The notes under the pieces were generated by a model. It was not told the DNA's origin, did no database searches, and was given only the letters and a program-made list of their open reading frames with translations. DNA of 64,000 bases, taken from the NCBI GenBank assembly GCA_944548615.1, contig OX155951.1:21945934-22009933 (forward strand), given 5' to 3'. The stretch is from Micropterix aruncella (taxonomy: Eukaryota; Arthropoda; Insecta; Lepidoptera; Micropterigidae). This document shows, piece after piece, positions 11,417 through 21,417 of this stretch (the stretch's first letter is position 1; every line of letters begins with the position of its first letter). The translations under genes were made by a program, and so were the position numbers.

Positions 11417-14400
11417 TTAGACATTAGTGACAGTTGTTTCTGCCTGATCAGCTGTTGTATGTATTTTTACAAGTTTACTGACAGGGCGCCTATACACTTT
11501 CCCGTCCACTAATAGGTCTACTATTTGCACTTGGCCTGTTTTGTCAGGGAAAACTTGAGTCACCCGACCTCTGGCCCACCTTCCTCGTTCTAGGGAAGGA
11601 TCTAACAGGACTACTAAGTCTCCGATTTTTAACGGAGTTCCCTTTGTCGCCCACTTAGGTCTTTTAACCAACAATGGAAGTACTTCTTTAGACCAGCGGT
11701 ACCAGAAAGCATCAGCAAGTATTTGCGATTGTTTCCAGTGATTTTTGTTAGATAACTCAGTTGTATTATTCTGACCTACCGCTGTACTATCATCTGCATG
11801 GCCTAATAGGAAATCTGCGGGTGTGAGGGGTCTCTCATCCCGAGTATCTAGAGATATATACGTGAGCGGCCTGTGGTTCATCATCGCTGAGACTTCGCAT
11901 AATAATGTTCTCAGCACATCTTCATTTGGCGCTCGCTCCTTTAATATGGCATATAACGATTTTTTTGCCGTTTTTATCTGACTCTCCCAAACTCCACCGA
12001 AATGGGGTCCTGAAGGAGGGGAGAAACTCCATTTTATCTCGTCGGCACTTAGACGATCCCTTATTTCATGGTTGTCGATAGCTGACAAAACTTTTCTTAA
12101 TTCAGCGTCCGCACCGCGGAACCCAGTGGCATTGTCGCTCATAATTTCCCGCGGCTTCCCCCTGGCTGCTATAAAACGTCTTATAGCTAACAAGGCCGAG
12201 CTGGTTGACAAATCTCCAGCTAGTTCGATATGGGTCGCTCTCGTGTTAAAACAAGTGAAGAGTAATCCATATCGTTTTTCCACTTTCTTTCGATTAGTGA
12301 CGAAGAACGGCCCAAAAGCATCCAAACCTACAGTGTGGAAACAGCGCCTTCGAGTGGTTATTCGCGCGGGTGGGAGTTGGCCCATTTGTGCGGTCATAGG
12401 CTTCGCGCGGCGGATAGTGCAATAGACACATTCTCGTGAGATCTTTTTCACCGTTTGTCGCGCCCCAATGACCCAAAACTGTTCTCTCAGCACTGATAAA
12501 ATTAATTCAGCGCCGCCGTGAGCATTAATCTCGTGTAAATGTTTCACGAGCAACACCGTGAATCTATCCTTACCGTGTAATATATATGGCCTTTTTGTGT
12601 CGAAAGGTGTGTCGTTCGCATTTTCGATCCGGCCTCCTAACCGTATTAACCCTTCCGCGTCGATATACGCGTTCAATCCGAACAGACGGCTGTCTTTCGG
12701 CAATATTTTCTGATGACGTATCAGGTCTATCTCGTGTGCGAAAATTCGATGTTGTGATTCCTTGATCAGAAATTTTTTCCCGGTTGCGATATCGACGCTT
12801 TCGAGTACTTTTGACGTGGTTTTTTTTCTACACAGATCTATAAATTTTTTCACATATGCCATGGTTCGACTCGCCCGCATGTACCGGGAAAATCTATCTA
12901 TGTCAATTACGCTTTCATTTTTTTCTGTCGTTGTTAGTACAAGTTTTGTCTTAAATTCTAACAATGCTCTCTCTTCCGGTTTCGGATCGGTTGGCTCCTG
13001 GAGCGGCCAGTGTTCTCTACTGCCACGCAAGAAAGCAGGTCCCGCGAACCATCTACCTTCCGGGCTTAAATCTATCTTGGTGGTATTCCGTGTGCCATCA
13101 TCAGCGGGGTTGTCGCTCCCTGCTAACCAATGCCACTGTCTTGGAGACGTGAGCTCATCGATCACACCTAGTCTATTTGCTACAAACTGGAGGTGACATT
13201 CCTTTTGTGACAAAATCCACCACCACACATTTTTTGAGTCTGTCCACATAAAGACGTCATCGAAACTTAATGCGCTCTCTTGTTTTATTTTTGAGGCCAG
13301 TTCAGCACCTAACAGCGCCGCAGTCAGTTCTAACCTGGGGATTGTCAGTTTGCCTTTCAAAGGTGCCACTCGAGTTTTGCTAGCCATAAAGGATACCTTG
13401 TGCTCGCCGCTACAGCCTGTAATCCTAACATATGCAACGGCGCACATCGCCTTTTCGGACGAATCGCAGAATACGTGCAATTGCCTTTTCTCACCTGCTT
13501 GTTTGGTAGCGCCATTATAACGTGAGATTCGCACACCTTGCGCTAATCTCAGTTCTTGCAACCACCGGAGCCAATATTTAACTACATCGCTCGGGATCTC
13601 GTCGTCCCAGGCCACTCGGCTACTCCATACCTGCTGCATGATCAGTTTAGCCCTTATAGTTAGCGGTGAAAGCGCACCCATTGGGTCCCATAGCTGCATT
13701 ATTAATTTTAGCGCTTCCCGCTTCGACGGAATCTTATTTCCCGTCGTCAGATCTTCGCTGAGGCGGTCCATGCTCACATTAAATGCTAACTGATCAGAGG
13801 CAGGTAGCCACGTCAAGCCTAATATACGTTGTGACGTCAACTCACCCTTTTCCAGAGATACTTGCGCGAGCGCGCGGTTTTCTTCTGGTATCCCGGTTAA
13901 AGCCTCGTTTTTATTTGAAGCCCAACCGGTCATAGTGAAATTCCCAGCTTTATGAATCAAATTAATTTCCCTGATGACTTGTTTTGCTTCCTCTAACGTG
14001 TCTACTCCCGCCAGCAAATCATCAACGTACGAATCGCGCTCTATTATTTTTACAGCCGCTGGGTACTGGTCCTTAAACCGAGCTGCGTTTTTATTTTTTA
14101 CGTAGATCGCGGAGGCCGGGGAGCTACAACTACCGAATATTAGACAGTCCATTTTTAATATTTTTGGAGGACTTTCACGCTGGAAACCTCGCCAGAGAAA
14201 CAGCTGACTGAAGCTATCTTCCTCTCTCACTTTTATCCGAAGATACATATCTCGTATGTCGGCCGTGAAAGCGATTGCATTTTCACGGAATCGTAATAAA
14301 ATTCCTAATATGCTATTTAAATAGTCTGGTCCACCTAATAACATGCTATTCAGCGACCCGCCTGCGCCCGAGGACGCAGCGTCGTGAACGACACGAATTT

Positions 14401-16477
14401 TGTCTTTCTTCGCGGGGTGAATAACCCCCAGGTGCGGAAGAAATAACACTCGAGGGCGGTTTTTTAATTGTTTTTCCTCGACTTCCGAAGCATACCCCTC
14501 AGCTAGATATCTCTCTATCTGCTGGCAGTATTTTTCTCCATAAAGACGGTCGGAGTCCATTTTCCGTTCCACTGACCTCAGCCGAGTCATTGCCATGTCT
14601 CTGTTATCTGGTACGGAAAAGTTCACCTCTTTCCATAACAGACCTGTCTCCCAGACTCCATTTTTTAAAGAAGTAGTATCTTCTAAGATTTTTTCAGCCC
14701 TAACATCGGCCTGAAGCTTTCGCTTTTTCTGTGGCCAATCGTACTCTAGCTTCAGATTTTCTTCAAGTAATTTATCTAAAGAAGGTTCATTTTCCTGATT
14801 TAAGCATAGCGCCGGGTACCTAATGTCTCGTTCGAGAGCGTTATTGCCGCCGATAGCCACCCACCCCAGGAGTGTTTTAGATACCGATAGGCCCCCGTCT
14901 ACCATTTTTAATCCTCTAGAGACTATCAGTTCCCAACAATTAGCTCCCAGGAGCAGGTCAGGTTTTACGGTCGTCGCCTGAGTCGAACGCACCATCCCTC
15001 CGATCGGCCTCTGCGCACTTATCACGCTTTTGACCTCCGGTAGATTTAACGAGGCTACGCTGTAAGCTCGTACTACGTATTCCTTCTTACCTAAATCTCC
15101 CCTTACTTTGAAGGACACCGCTTCGGCACTGCTATTACTCTCTCTCATATTCCCGATTCCAGAGAGCTGTAATCCCTGCGTCGGGCCTCGAATGCCTAGT
15201 TCTATTGCCACGCTCTGATCAATGAGTGAAACAGTCGCGCCTGCGTCTAACAACGCATATAATGTTTTTCTACCCCGGGTTCCAACTACGGTTATCGGTA
15301 ATACTTGCAGAATGACCTGATTTCCAGATACTGCGTTCGCCACTACCTCGGAGCTCGCGCGCGGCGCCGCCGCGATGTCCGCCTCGTTCGCAGGCGGCGG
15401 GGCGGTCAGCAGATAATGATATTTGCCCTTTGGAAACCGTTTATATGCCGAACACGATTTTCGGCCGTGGTTGTGCCCTAAACATTTAAAACACCTACGC
15501 ATTTTTTTTATCTCATCCCAGCGGCTTGCTAAAGTTAGATTTTTAAATTCTTCACATTTATTTAAATAATGGGATTTCTCACACCGAGGGCACTTAGGGT
15601 CTTCTTTGCCCTGGGTATGTAAAATATATCTTTTAGAGCCCGTTTCTTTCTGTCTCTTGTCTCGCGGGTTATCATAACTTTTCCTAGGGAGCTCTGCGGT
15701 ACACAGACCGGCGTCTTGTGCGCTGATCGCTAATTTCTCTAACCATAATGCGAAATAAACTAATACCGGATCGTTTAAACCAACCCTTCCCCTGTCAGCT
15801 AGCCACAGAGTTAATAAGTTCTTTGGCAATTTTGCCACAAGTGAAGCCAATAAGTCTGGATTATAAAGATGTTCTAATTTATTTACCGATTTTACGGTCG
15901 CGACCAGATTTTTTATCTGGCACGCAAATCGCATTAAACCGTCTGCATCTAGACTATCAGATAACCCTTTTTCTTTCCTCAAATCCGCTATCGTTCTCTG
16001 AATAATTAAATTCGTATTACCGAATAGCGCCTCTAACGTGGTCATGATATTTGTCACGTTGTCAGGACTTAAAAGCAAACCCGTCACTGCCTCGCGTGCT
16101 CTACCTTTTAATGCTGTCTGCAAACGCAATAAGTTTTGTGCATCATTTAAATGCATTACGTCTGTCGACTGTTTGAAAATAGCTTTGAAGGCTACGAATT
16201 CTAAAGGATTCCCGTGAAATGAAGGTAACTCTTTTGCAAAATGCGGTTTTGTGGACGCTACAGAAAAAATCCTACATACCTCTTTTATCATTTTTTCGCT
16301 CGAGCTGCTAATTCCATCGCTGCTCGTACCCAGGTCCGTATCAGCGGCGGCCTTTACCGCCGCCGCCGACACCGCCTTGGTCTCTGCCCTAGCGTTGTCC
16401 GCAGCTGCCGCGCCGCTCGCATTCGCCGCGCCGCCCGCATTCGCCGCGCCGTCCGCCACCGTCGCGCCGTCCGCCAT
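11417..16477 (-). CDS. BEL/Pao Gag-Pol polyprotein (1686 aa as read from its first ATG)
   Basis: The protein contains, in order, a Gag region like DUF1759 (about 80-250), two zinc knuckles (C296/C299/H303/C308 and the canonical CX2CX4HX4C at 329-342), and a retropepsin-like protease with a DAG active-site triplet (411-413). These are followed by a reverse transcriptase with YVDD (817-820), RNase H acidic residues D1005, E1050, D1080 and D1126, an integrase zinc site (H1315, H1320, C1350, C1353), an integrase core D1386-D1448-E1498, and a DUF5641-like C-terminus (about 1575-1672). It would assemble particles in the cytoplasm, copy the RNA and insert the cDNA in the nucleus. The frame is open upstream of this ATG through the G run at 16569-16580, so the true product is probably longer and starts in the frame at 17079. 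Confidence 0.93.
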   Translation of the reverse strand: MADGATVADGAANAGGAANASGAAAADNARAETKAVSAAAVKAAADTDLGTSSDGISSSSEKMIKEVCRIFSVASTKPHFAKELPSFHGNPLEFVAFKAIFKQSTDVMHLNDAQNLLRLQTALKGRAREAVTGLLLSPDNVTNIMTTLEALFGNTNLIIQRTIADLRKEKGLSDSLDADGLMRFACQIKNLVATVKSVNKLEHLYNPDLLASLVAKLPKNLLTLWLADRGRVGLNDPVLVYFALWLEKLAISAQDAGLCTAELPRKSYDNPRDKRQKETGSKRYILHTQGKEDPKCPRCEKSHYLNKCEEFKNLTLASRWDEIKKMRRCFKCLGHNHGRKSCSAYKRFPKGKYHYLLTAPPPANEADIAAAPRASSEVVANAVSGNQVILQVLPITVVGTRGRKTLYALLDAGATVSLIDQSVAIELGIRGPTQGLQLSGIGNMRESNSSAEAVSFKVRGDLGKKEYVVRAYSVASLNLPEVKSVISAQRPIGGMVRSTQATTVKPDLLLGANCWELIVSRGLKMVDGGLSVSKTLLGWVAIGGNNALERDIRYPALCLNQENEPSLDKLLEENLKLEYDWPQKKRKLQADVRAEKILEDTTSLKNGVWETGLLWKEVNFSVPDNRDMAMTRLRSVERKMDSDRLYGEKYCQQIERYLAEGYASEVEEKQLKNRPRVLFLPHLGVIHPAKKDKIRVVHDAASSGAGGSLNSMLLGGPDYLNSILGILLRFRENAIAFTADIRDMYLRIKVREEDSFSQLFLWRGFQRESPPKILKMDCLIFGSCSSPASAIYVKNKNAARFKDQYPAAVKIIERDSYVDDLLAGVDTLEEAKQVIREINLIHKAGNFTMTGWASNKNEALTGIPEENRALAQVSLEKGELTSQRILGLTWLPASDQLAFNVSMDRLSEDLTTGNKIPSKREALKLIMQLWDPMGALSPLTIRAKLIMQQVWSSRVAWDDEIPSDVVKYWLRWLQELRLAQGVRISRYNGATKQAGEKRQLHVFCDSSEKAMCAVAYVRITGCSGEHKVSFMASKTRVAPLKGKLTIPRLELTAALLGAELASKIKQESALSFDDVFMWTDSKNVWWWILSQKECHLQFVANRLGVIDELTSPRQWHWLAGSDNPADDGTRNTTKIDLSPEGRWFAGPAFLRGSREHWPLQEPTDPKPEERALLEFKTKLVLTTTEKNESVIDIDRFSRYMRASRTMAYVKKFIDLCRKKTTSKVLESVDIATGKKFLIKESQHRIFAHEIDLIRHQKILPKDSRLFGLNAYIDAEGLIRLGGRIENANDTPFDTKRPYILHGKDRFTVLLVKHLHEINAHGGAELILSVLREQFWVIGARQTVKKISRECVYCTIRRAKPMTAQMGQLPPARITTRRRCFHTVGLDAFGPFFVTNRKKVEKRYGLLFTCFNTRATHIELAGDLSTSSALLAIRRFIAARGKPREIMSDNATGFRGADAELRKVLSAIDNHEIRDRLSADEIKWSFSPPSGPHFGGVWESQIKTAKKSLYAILKERAPNEDVLRTLLCEVSAMMNHRPLTYISLDTRDERPLTPADFLLGHADDSTAVGQNNTTELSNKNHWKQSQILADAFWYRWSKEVLPLLVKRPKWATKGTPLKIGDLVVLLDPSLERGRWARGRVTQVFPDKTGQVQIVDLLVDGKVYRRPVSKLVKIHTTADQAETTVTNV

Positions 16478-17079
16478 CGTCGCGCCGGACGCCGCCGCGT
16501 TGCCCGGTTCCGATCGCCCGCCGTCTTCACGCCGCCGTGCCGCTTCTCCATTTTCTTCTGCGAATGTTCCCCCCCCCCCCAGGGTTCTGGGGACGTCTCA
16601 GCAGCTGGAGTTTGATACTCGGCCCATCTCGACACTCTGCTGGCCGCCGTGTTGTCCCCCGCGACGTCGCGATCATTTTCCTGACTGCTCGTTTCTGTCC
16701 CGAAGGTTTCGGAGACAATTTCCAGCATCCTCATAGCATGCCGCGAGTCTTCTTCCGCTGCATCCAGTTCTTCCTGCATCGCTGCTCGTTGAAGGTCCAT
16801 GTCAGCCTCTTCTTCGATTTCTTCAGCCGCTCTGCGCGCCGTGCGCCGCGCAGCCACTTTTTTCAGTTCCGCATCCAATTTATTTTTATCAGCTTTTTTC
16901 TTGGCTTTTTGGAGGTTCACTCTTCGAAGTTCTTCAGATGCTGCTCGCAGTTCCTGAACGTGCTCGCTTCTTCTGCTGCTCTCTGACCAGGCGCGCGATG
17001 AAGATCTTGGATTTTCGGATTGCGTGCTTTTCGAATCCATATTTTTATTTTTCTTTTCTCGTTCTTGATCCAAAGTCAC
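16354..17079 (-). CDS. N-terminal Gag segment of BEL/Pao element 1, offset by one frame
   Basis: This 241-codon frame begins 45 bases inside the 5' LTR. Its first 170 or so residues are highly charged and rich in Glu, Lys, Arg and Ala with a coiled-coil look, comparable to residues 1-160 of the uninterrupted polyprotein of element 2. After the 12-base G run at 16569-16580 the translation becomes an Arg-rich low-complexity string, typical of reading GC-rich sequence out of frame. Meanwhile the Gag-Pol frame is already open across the run. I infer that both belong to one protein, separated by a homopolymer length change, a sequencing error or programmed slippage. Confidence 0.75.
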   Translation of the reverse strand: MTLDQEREKKNKNMDSKSTQSENPRSSSRAWSESSRRSEHVQELRAASEELRRVNLQKAKKKADKNKLDAELKKVAARRTARRAAEEIEEEADMDLQRAAMQEELDAAEEDSRHAMRMLEIVSETFGTETSSQENDRDVAGDNTAASRVSRWAEYQTPAAETSPEPWGGGEHSQKKMEKRHGGVKTAGDRNRATRRRPARRWRTARRWRTARRMRAARRMRAARQLRTTLGQRPRRCRRRR

Positions 17080-17102
17080 TTTTCTTTCCGATTTTCTTTA
17101 TT

Positions 17103-17120
17103 CGGCTTGACGGAGGACCA
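17103..17120 (-). promoter_or_regulatory. Primer-binding site of BEL/Pao element 1
   Basis: Three bases inside the 5' LTR, the minus strand reads TGGTCCTCCGTCAAG, the TGG being complementary to a tRNA CCA end. I could not match the remainder to a specific tRNA from memory. Confidence 0.6.
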
Positions 17121-17123
17121 CGA

Positions 17124-18545
17124 TGGTTGGGATTTTTACCCGGTTTGCATAAACCCACTTTACTTGTGAATTTACGCGACCCCCTTTGTGCTGGGTAATT
17201 ACCCCTTCGATTATCTTCAATGGTTTTCACCTTGGACTGTATTCAAATGGTAATCACTCACCAGCTAGGTTGGTTTTTCTCTCAGGGGTGGTTGTCTCGA
17301 ACGATTGGTGGATTCCAACCTCACAAGGAAATTAGTTCGGCGAGAGGCTTCCGTGATAGAACCTCACTTTCCTCAGGTCACGCAGGATAAGCTTCCGTCG
17401 AAAATAAACACTTTTTATTCGCGAGACTTTCTTTTATTCGGTCACTTATCTTTACTTTTACATTGAGTTCCGAGTACTTATAATTTACTACTAAGTCCCG
17501 GTGCTTGGATCGCGGCGCGTTCACGCTGATCCTTTGCCAATTTACAACTGAAGCTTTCGCTCTTTTCTGTCGTCGATCGCCATTACATTTTTTTTAAGAT
17601 AGCGACCGCCCTTACCTCTCATTGGTCTAGATCCTTCCAGAAATTTCTAAACACACCCCTATTACTGCGCCGCACACGTTTTGTCCAATAACGAGACAGG
17701 GCGCATAACAGATGCAACCCCGTTTGAGAGAGACATCGCGATCATGCTTCCTCGCTTGCACGCTAGAGCGAGAAGCGAATACACTAGTTGTCTCTGTCGT
17801 ACATTTAAACATTTTATAGACATATTATTTGCTTAATTTAAAAGAAAAGAATCTACCCTAGTACAGGCATGAACCTAGTTGGGTAGTTTTTTAAGACATA
17901 ATTTTCGTACTACTTCCTCTTAAATAAAGCATTATTATTATTATTGTTATTACAGATTCTCGTCGCAAACGCCACCGTTCCCGAGTACATATTGTCTTAA
18001 ACATAGGTTAGTTTCAGGTCATTAGTAACAAGTTAATATTAATGTTAGATCGTTAATTAGGCTAATTAAGTTGTCTCTCCTAGCGCTTTACTTTACATTA
18101 AACGAAATACTATATGCTATGCTTAATTAATTAATCATGCAAGTTTCTTTACATTTTAAACTATATTATTTCTAGGGGGAATTGTGGGATTTGGAGTATG
18201 TATGATTTTTTGTAACGTCCACGGTTTTTATTTCGTAGTCTTTTGCCAGTCGCCTCGCCAGGGAATTTATCGTTACCATGTGTTACTAAGGGGTCCTTTT
18301 CACGATTTATTTTGAATGGGAACGTTGTCGGTCCCTGGATTCTCGTGTTTCAGGGTCGACCGCTCGTTTATTTTATATTTTATAGCCCCTTTCTGTCCTT
18401 TCCTTTGAGTTATCAGCTATTTTTCAAGGAATCTCATATCCTCGGCGTCCGTGACTAATTATGTTTCCTACCCTTTGTAAGAGGGTCTCACTTTTAGGGA
18501 AGATTTATCGACCCTGGCGTCCGCTCTTTCGGATATTCTGAACCA
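17124..18545 (-). repeat. 5' LTR of BEL/Pao element 1
   Basis: 1422 bp, collinear with 9642-11063. It supplies the promoter for the minus-strand transcript. The target duplication AGTAC follows directly at 18546-18550. Confidence 0.95.
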
Positions 18546-18595
18546 AGTACCATCTATCCCTTTTATATAGACTGATTACATGATGGTGAGATAGA

Positions 18596-18881
18596 GGGCC
18601 CGATTGCGTTTCTTTGAACTAAAACTAAAATTAGTCCAAGCGAACGAGACGCAGCAATACGAATGAAACGAACGATCGTCGATAAATACTACCTGTTGAA
18701 CTTATACTCGTCCGAATAAATTTGAGCATATTTCGTGCGGTGTAAAATTTGACCTTGGCGGGCAGTTTAATTGCGAAAAAGTGACAACCGGTCATCTCAT
18801 ATTCCGCTCTAGCGTATTGCCCTGTCTCGTTCACACGGACTAATTGCCGATTTTAGTTCACGAAGAAAAGCAATCGAGACC
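18596..18881 (-). mobile_element. Non-autonomous TIR element (GGGCYCGATTGCG family), copy 2
   Basis: 286 bp, in opposite orientation to the copy at 8414-8712. It is flanked by the direct duplication AGA (18593-18595 and 18882-18884). It begins GGGCCCGATTGCGTTTC and ends GCAATCGAGACC, the right end being slightly decayed. It lies 50 bp beyond BEL element 1. Confidence 0.85.
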
Positions 18882-18884
18882 AGA

Positions 18885-19142
18885 ATGCCATATATTAGTC
18901 GAGCTGAACATTAATGTGCTTAATTATTATGTATTAAAACCTGTATGCATAATTAAAAGATGACATCTTCATGTGAATAATATTATATTATAAGAGATAT
19001 GATTGAAAAAATCGTTTGGTATTTTATTGTTATTTTTTACCGTATAGGCGCGTTTAGAGCGCCATCTACAGTGCACCGCAATACTGTTATACCACGAGAG
19101 TCGCCATATTAAACACAATAATAGGAGATTAATATTTTTTTA
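18885..19142. other. AT-rich DNA, no gene seen
   Basis: No assignable frame. A GCGCCATCTACAG block near 19059 resembles a motif also seen near 45409. Confidence 0.4.
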
Positions 19143-19277
19143 CACGACTGCTCAACAAAAAAGAAGTGTATTGTGTTCAGGGTTCATATATGTATGTTTT
19201 CCGTTTCTTGTTTTTCATTATAAAAACGTAAAAAATATTTTAAATAGAGTAGTTCAATTTTTGCAAAGGCAGTCGTG
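19143..19277 (+). mobile_element. CACGACTG-ended MITE family, copy A (internally deleted)
   Basis: It begins CACGACTGCTCAACAAAA and ends with CAGTCGTG, the inverted repeat of its start. It includes the family hallmark GTGTTCAGGGTTCAT at about 19171. At 135 bp it lacks most of the interior of the copies at 33344-33737 and 49303-49683. Confidence 0.75.
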
Positions 19278-19796
19278 TTTTTTATTCCTTTTATTTACTA
19301 GTTGGAGCTTTGAGTGCTATCTACATATTACAATTCGTAGTTAAATCCTGGTAACTAAATTGTAGCCCGACATTGAGCAATTTAATACGCGATATAATCA
19401 ATACTAGTAGGTACCTACCCACTGCGTCATTATTTCTGCTTCCAATAGCGGCGAAACTGAAAGCGTGCGTTTATCAACTACAGTCATAATTATTGTATTT
19501 GACAACAATAACTTATCTTGAATTTACCGTAACCTACTTACTCTACAGATATGAAAACCAACGAAGCAAATGCAACGCCGACGTTGAATCGAAACCGCGT
19601 TGCCATTGCAGGCGTGTATTTATTGGAAACATTCCAAGACTACTCGGAAGGCGTCGAAACATGTGTCTTGTCCCTATTTTTTGTGACCTTGAACCCTCCG
19701 GCGCTTATGCCGACCACATTAAATTCGAGTAGGGAAAGCATATCAGATTTTTTGAGTACCTGCACCCTTGACGGTAGTCGACATTCTTGGTATGCG
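19278..19796. other. Unassigned DNA with a weak open frame
   Basis: Overlapping plus-strand frames (19493-19732, 19551-19877) run into the TIR element that follows. Neither has a recognisable domain, so I do not call a gene. Confidence 0.4.
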
Positions 19797-19895
19797 GCAA
19801 CTAAAGGACTCTCTAGCTATACGATCAAGAGTGTTTGTCAAGCACGTGTATTTTTCGTGCTTGACAAGCCATTTTGACCGTCTAGAAATTAAGTT
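19797..19895 (+). mobile_element. TIR element end (AAGGACTCTCTAG family), short copy
   Basis: It starts AAAGGACTCTCTAGCTA and closes with ACCGTCTAGAAA. The middle is a hairpin made of CTTGTC-AGCACG and CGTGCTTGACAAG. The same termini recur at 20862-21166 and at the right end of 22803-23117. No coding capacity. Confidence 0.65.
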
Positions 19896-20309
19896 TGATG
19901 GCTTGAGAAGCAAACTATAGTATGAGCTGTGGATAATGCTTGATGAAAAATTATATTTTTGCAATGCAACTTACGTCCAGTGGTGTCGAACCTTCCATGT
20001 TTTCGGTATTTTTACCGATATTGGATCTGTTCTACCGAAATACCGAAATGTAAAGATTTTTCCACGATTTCTGAGAATGCACGGAATTTTAGGATTAGAT
20101 TAAATACATTTTTAGATTTAAAAAAAATGCGCGTGTCAGCCCCGACGCGTGACTGGAGTTTAAGGGTAAAGGGGCTAAATACACGTATCTCTTGTATTAT
20201 TGAAAGCATGTATACCTTCATTCATATAAAATTGCGTGACTGATTTGATTGATGTGTTTGATGTGGATTTTTGTGTGTGATTTTTGTGTAATGTGGATGT
20301 TTGATATTG
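19896..20309. other. Unassigned DNA, possible interior of a nested TIR element
   Basis: Contains a short imperfect palindrome near 19999-20048 (TTTCGGTATTTTTACCG side and its partner). Nothing codes for a recognisable protein. Confidence 0.35.
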
Positions 20310-20511
20310 ATAGGATTGATGGGATTGATCGATCGATCAATCAATCAATCAGTCAATCAATCAATCAATCAATCACCATTCAATCATCATGAAGCAATCA
20401 CCATCAATCAATCATCATTATTCCATCATCTTCAATCAATTTTCATCAATCAATCATCATCAATCATTATCAATCAATCATCAATCAGTCAATCAATCAT
20501 CAACCAATCAA
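20310..20511 (+). repeat. CAAT/TCAA microsatellite array, degenerate
   Basis: About 200 bases of mostly CAAT units, broken by CATCAT variants. It directly adjoins the TTAGGGG-ended element at 20512. A short CATCAATCAATTA segment also occurs inside the related TIR element near 20991-21003. Confidence 0.9.
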
Positions 20512-20861
20512 TTAGGGGAAGTCCCCTAACGCCCGATGGCACCTAGCGTAGGAAAAGGAAAAGCGTACGCTTCCCCGCACCCTTTTCCCCCATCTTTGTA
20601 TCGATCGCACCGCGACTTGTGAGATACTATTAGTGTCCGACGCAGTGGCGTGCCCAGGGTTCGTAAATAGGGCAAGCCCGACATACCTCTTTGTGTTTTT
20701 TTTTACGCTTTTTATAGTAAAAAAGTGGTACCTCTTTACTCTTTAATCTTCAGTTTGAAATTTACTGCTTGGGTCGTACATTCAATAAAGCACACTGAAG
20801 GCATGCTACTGCAAGACAGAATTTAACATATACTTATCAGCAGTCGCATACCTCTAGTGGC

Positions 20862-21166
20862 TTTAAAGGACTCTCTAGCTAGACGATCAAGCATGCTTGT
20901 CAAAAATCGCGTCGCGGGCTGGGAGGGGATCGTAAACCGCAGAAAATATGCATTTTTTAAAAATATTTACCAAAAATGCCAGTCACGTCATTCATCAATC
21001 AATTACTTCTAATTAACGTGACTCCCTGGTATAAACTACAAAATTATGCATTTTTGGTAAATATTACAAAAAAATATTTGTATATTTCCTGCGGTTTTAC
21101 GATCCCCTCCCTGTCCGCGACGCGAAGCTTGTCAAGCATGCTTTTTCGTCTAGAGAGCCCCTTAGA
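20862..21166. mobile_element. Palindromic TIR element nested in the hAT relic
   Basis: The left arm begins AAAGGACTCTCTAGCTAGACG and contains AGCATGCTTGTCAA and CGTCGCGGGCTGGGAGGGGATCG. The right arm mirrors these as CGATCCCCTCCCTGTCCGCG and AAGCATGCTTTTTCGTCTAGAGAGCCCCTTAG. A piece of the same family (central part plus one end) lies at 22803-23117. Confidence 0.8.
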
Positions 21167-21417
21167 AAAGCCATTTTATTTGCTTGAGTTGACCCTTGCT
21201 TGAGTTGATAAGTTGACCCTTGCTTGTATGAGCTGTAAGACTATTTTATAAAAAAGTGAACAAAAAGTAAAATAAGTGACCCTTAGAAAGCTAGCCATGG
21301 GAATGAAACTCACGCTGGCATATTTTCATCGTTTATATTCTAAATCGAAGCGTCTACCTTTTTTCAAAAATGATTTTATTACGTCTGAGTAAAATGATGG
21401 CGAACGCTTTAATTCTT

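Larger units (their letters stand above)
9642..18545 (-). mobile_element. Complete BEL/Pao LTR retrotransposon (element 1), 8.9 kb
   Basis: The element has two 1422-bp LTRs, both TG...CA, flanked by a 5-bp target duplication AGTAC (9637-9641 and 18546-18550). It reads on the minus strand. In transcription order it holds the right LTR, a TGG-starting primer site, an N-terminal Gag-like frame, a 1686-codon Gag-Pol, a polypurine tract and the left LTR. The LTRs look identical by eye, so insertion was probably recent. The only visible defect is a one-frame offset at a 12-base homopolymer (16569-16580). The order protease, RT, RNase H, integrase, DUF5641-like tail is that of the BEL/Pao superfamily. 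No envelope-like frame was seen. Confidence 0.95.

Noticed and set aside
12072..13196. Plus-strand frames inside BEL element 1 (also 15748-16736)
   Set aside because: Antisense shadows of the Gag-Pol frame with no domains of their own.
19551..19877. 108-codon plus frame as a host gene
   Set aside because: No recognisable domain, runs into a TIR element at its end, no splice context.
20976..21203. 75-codon plus frame within the hAT element
   Set aside because: It lies across the palindromic TIR element; the transposase relic is on the other strand.
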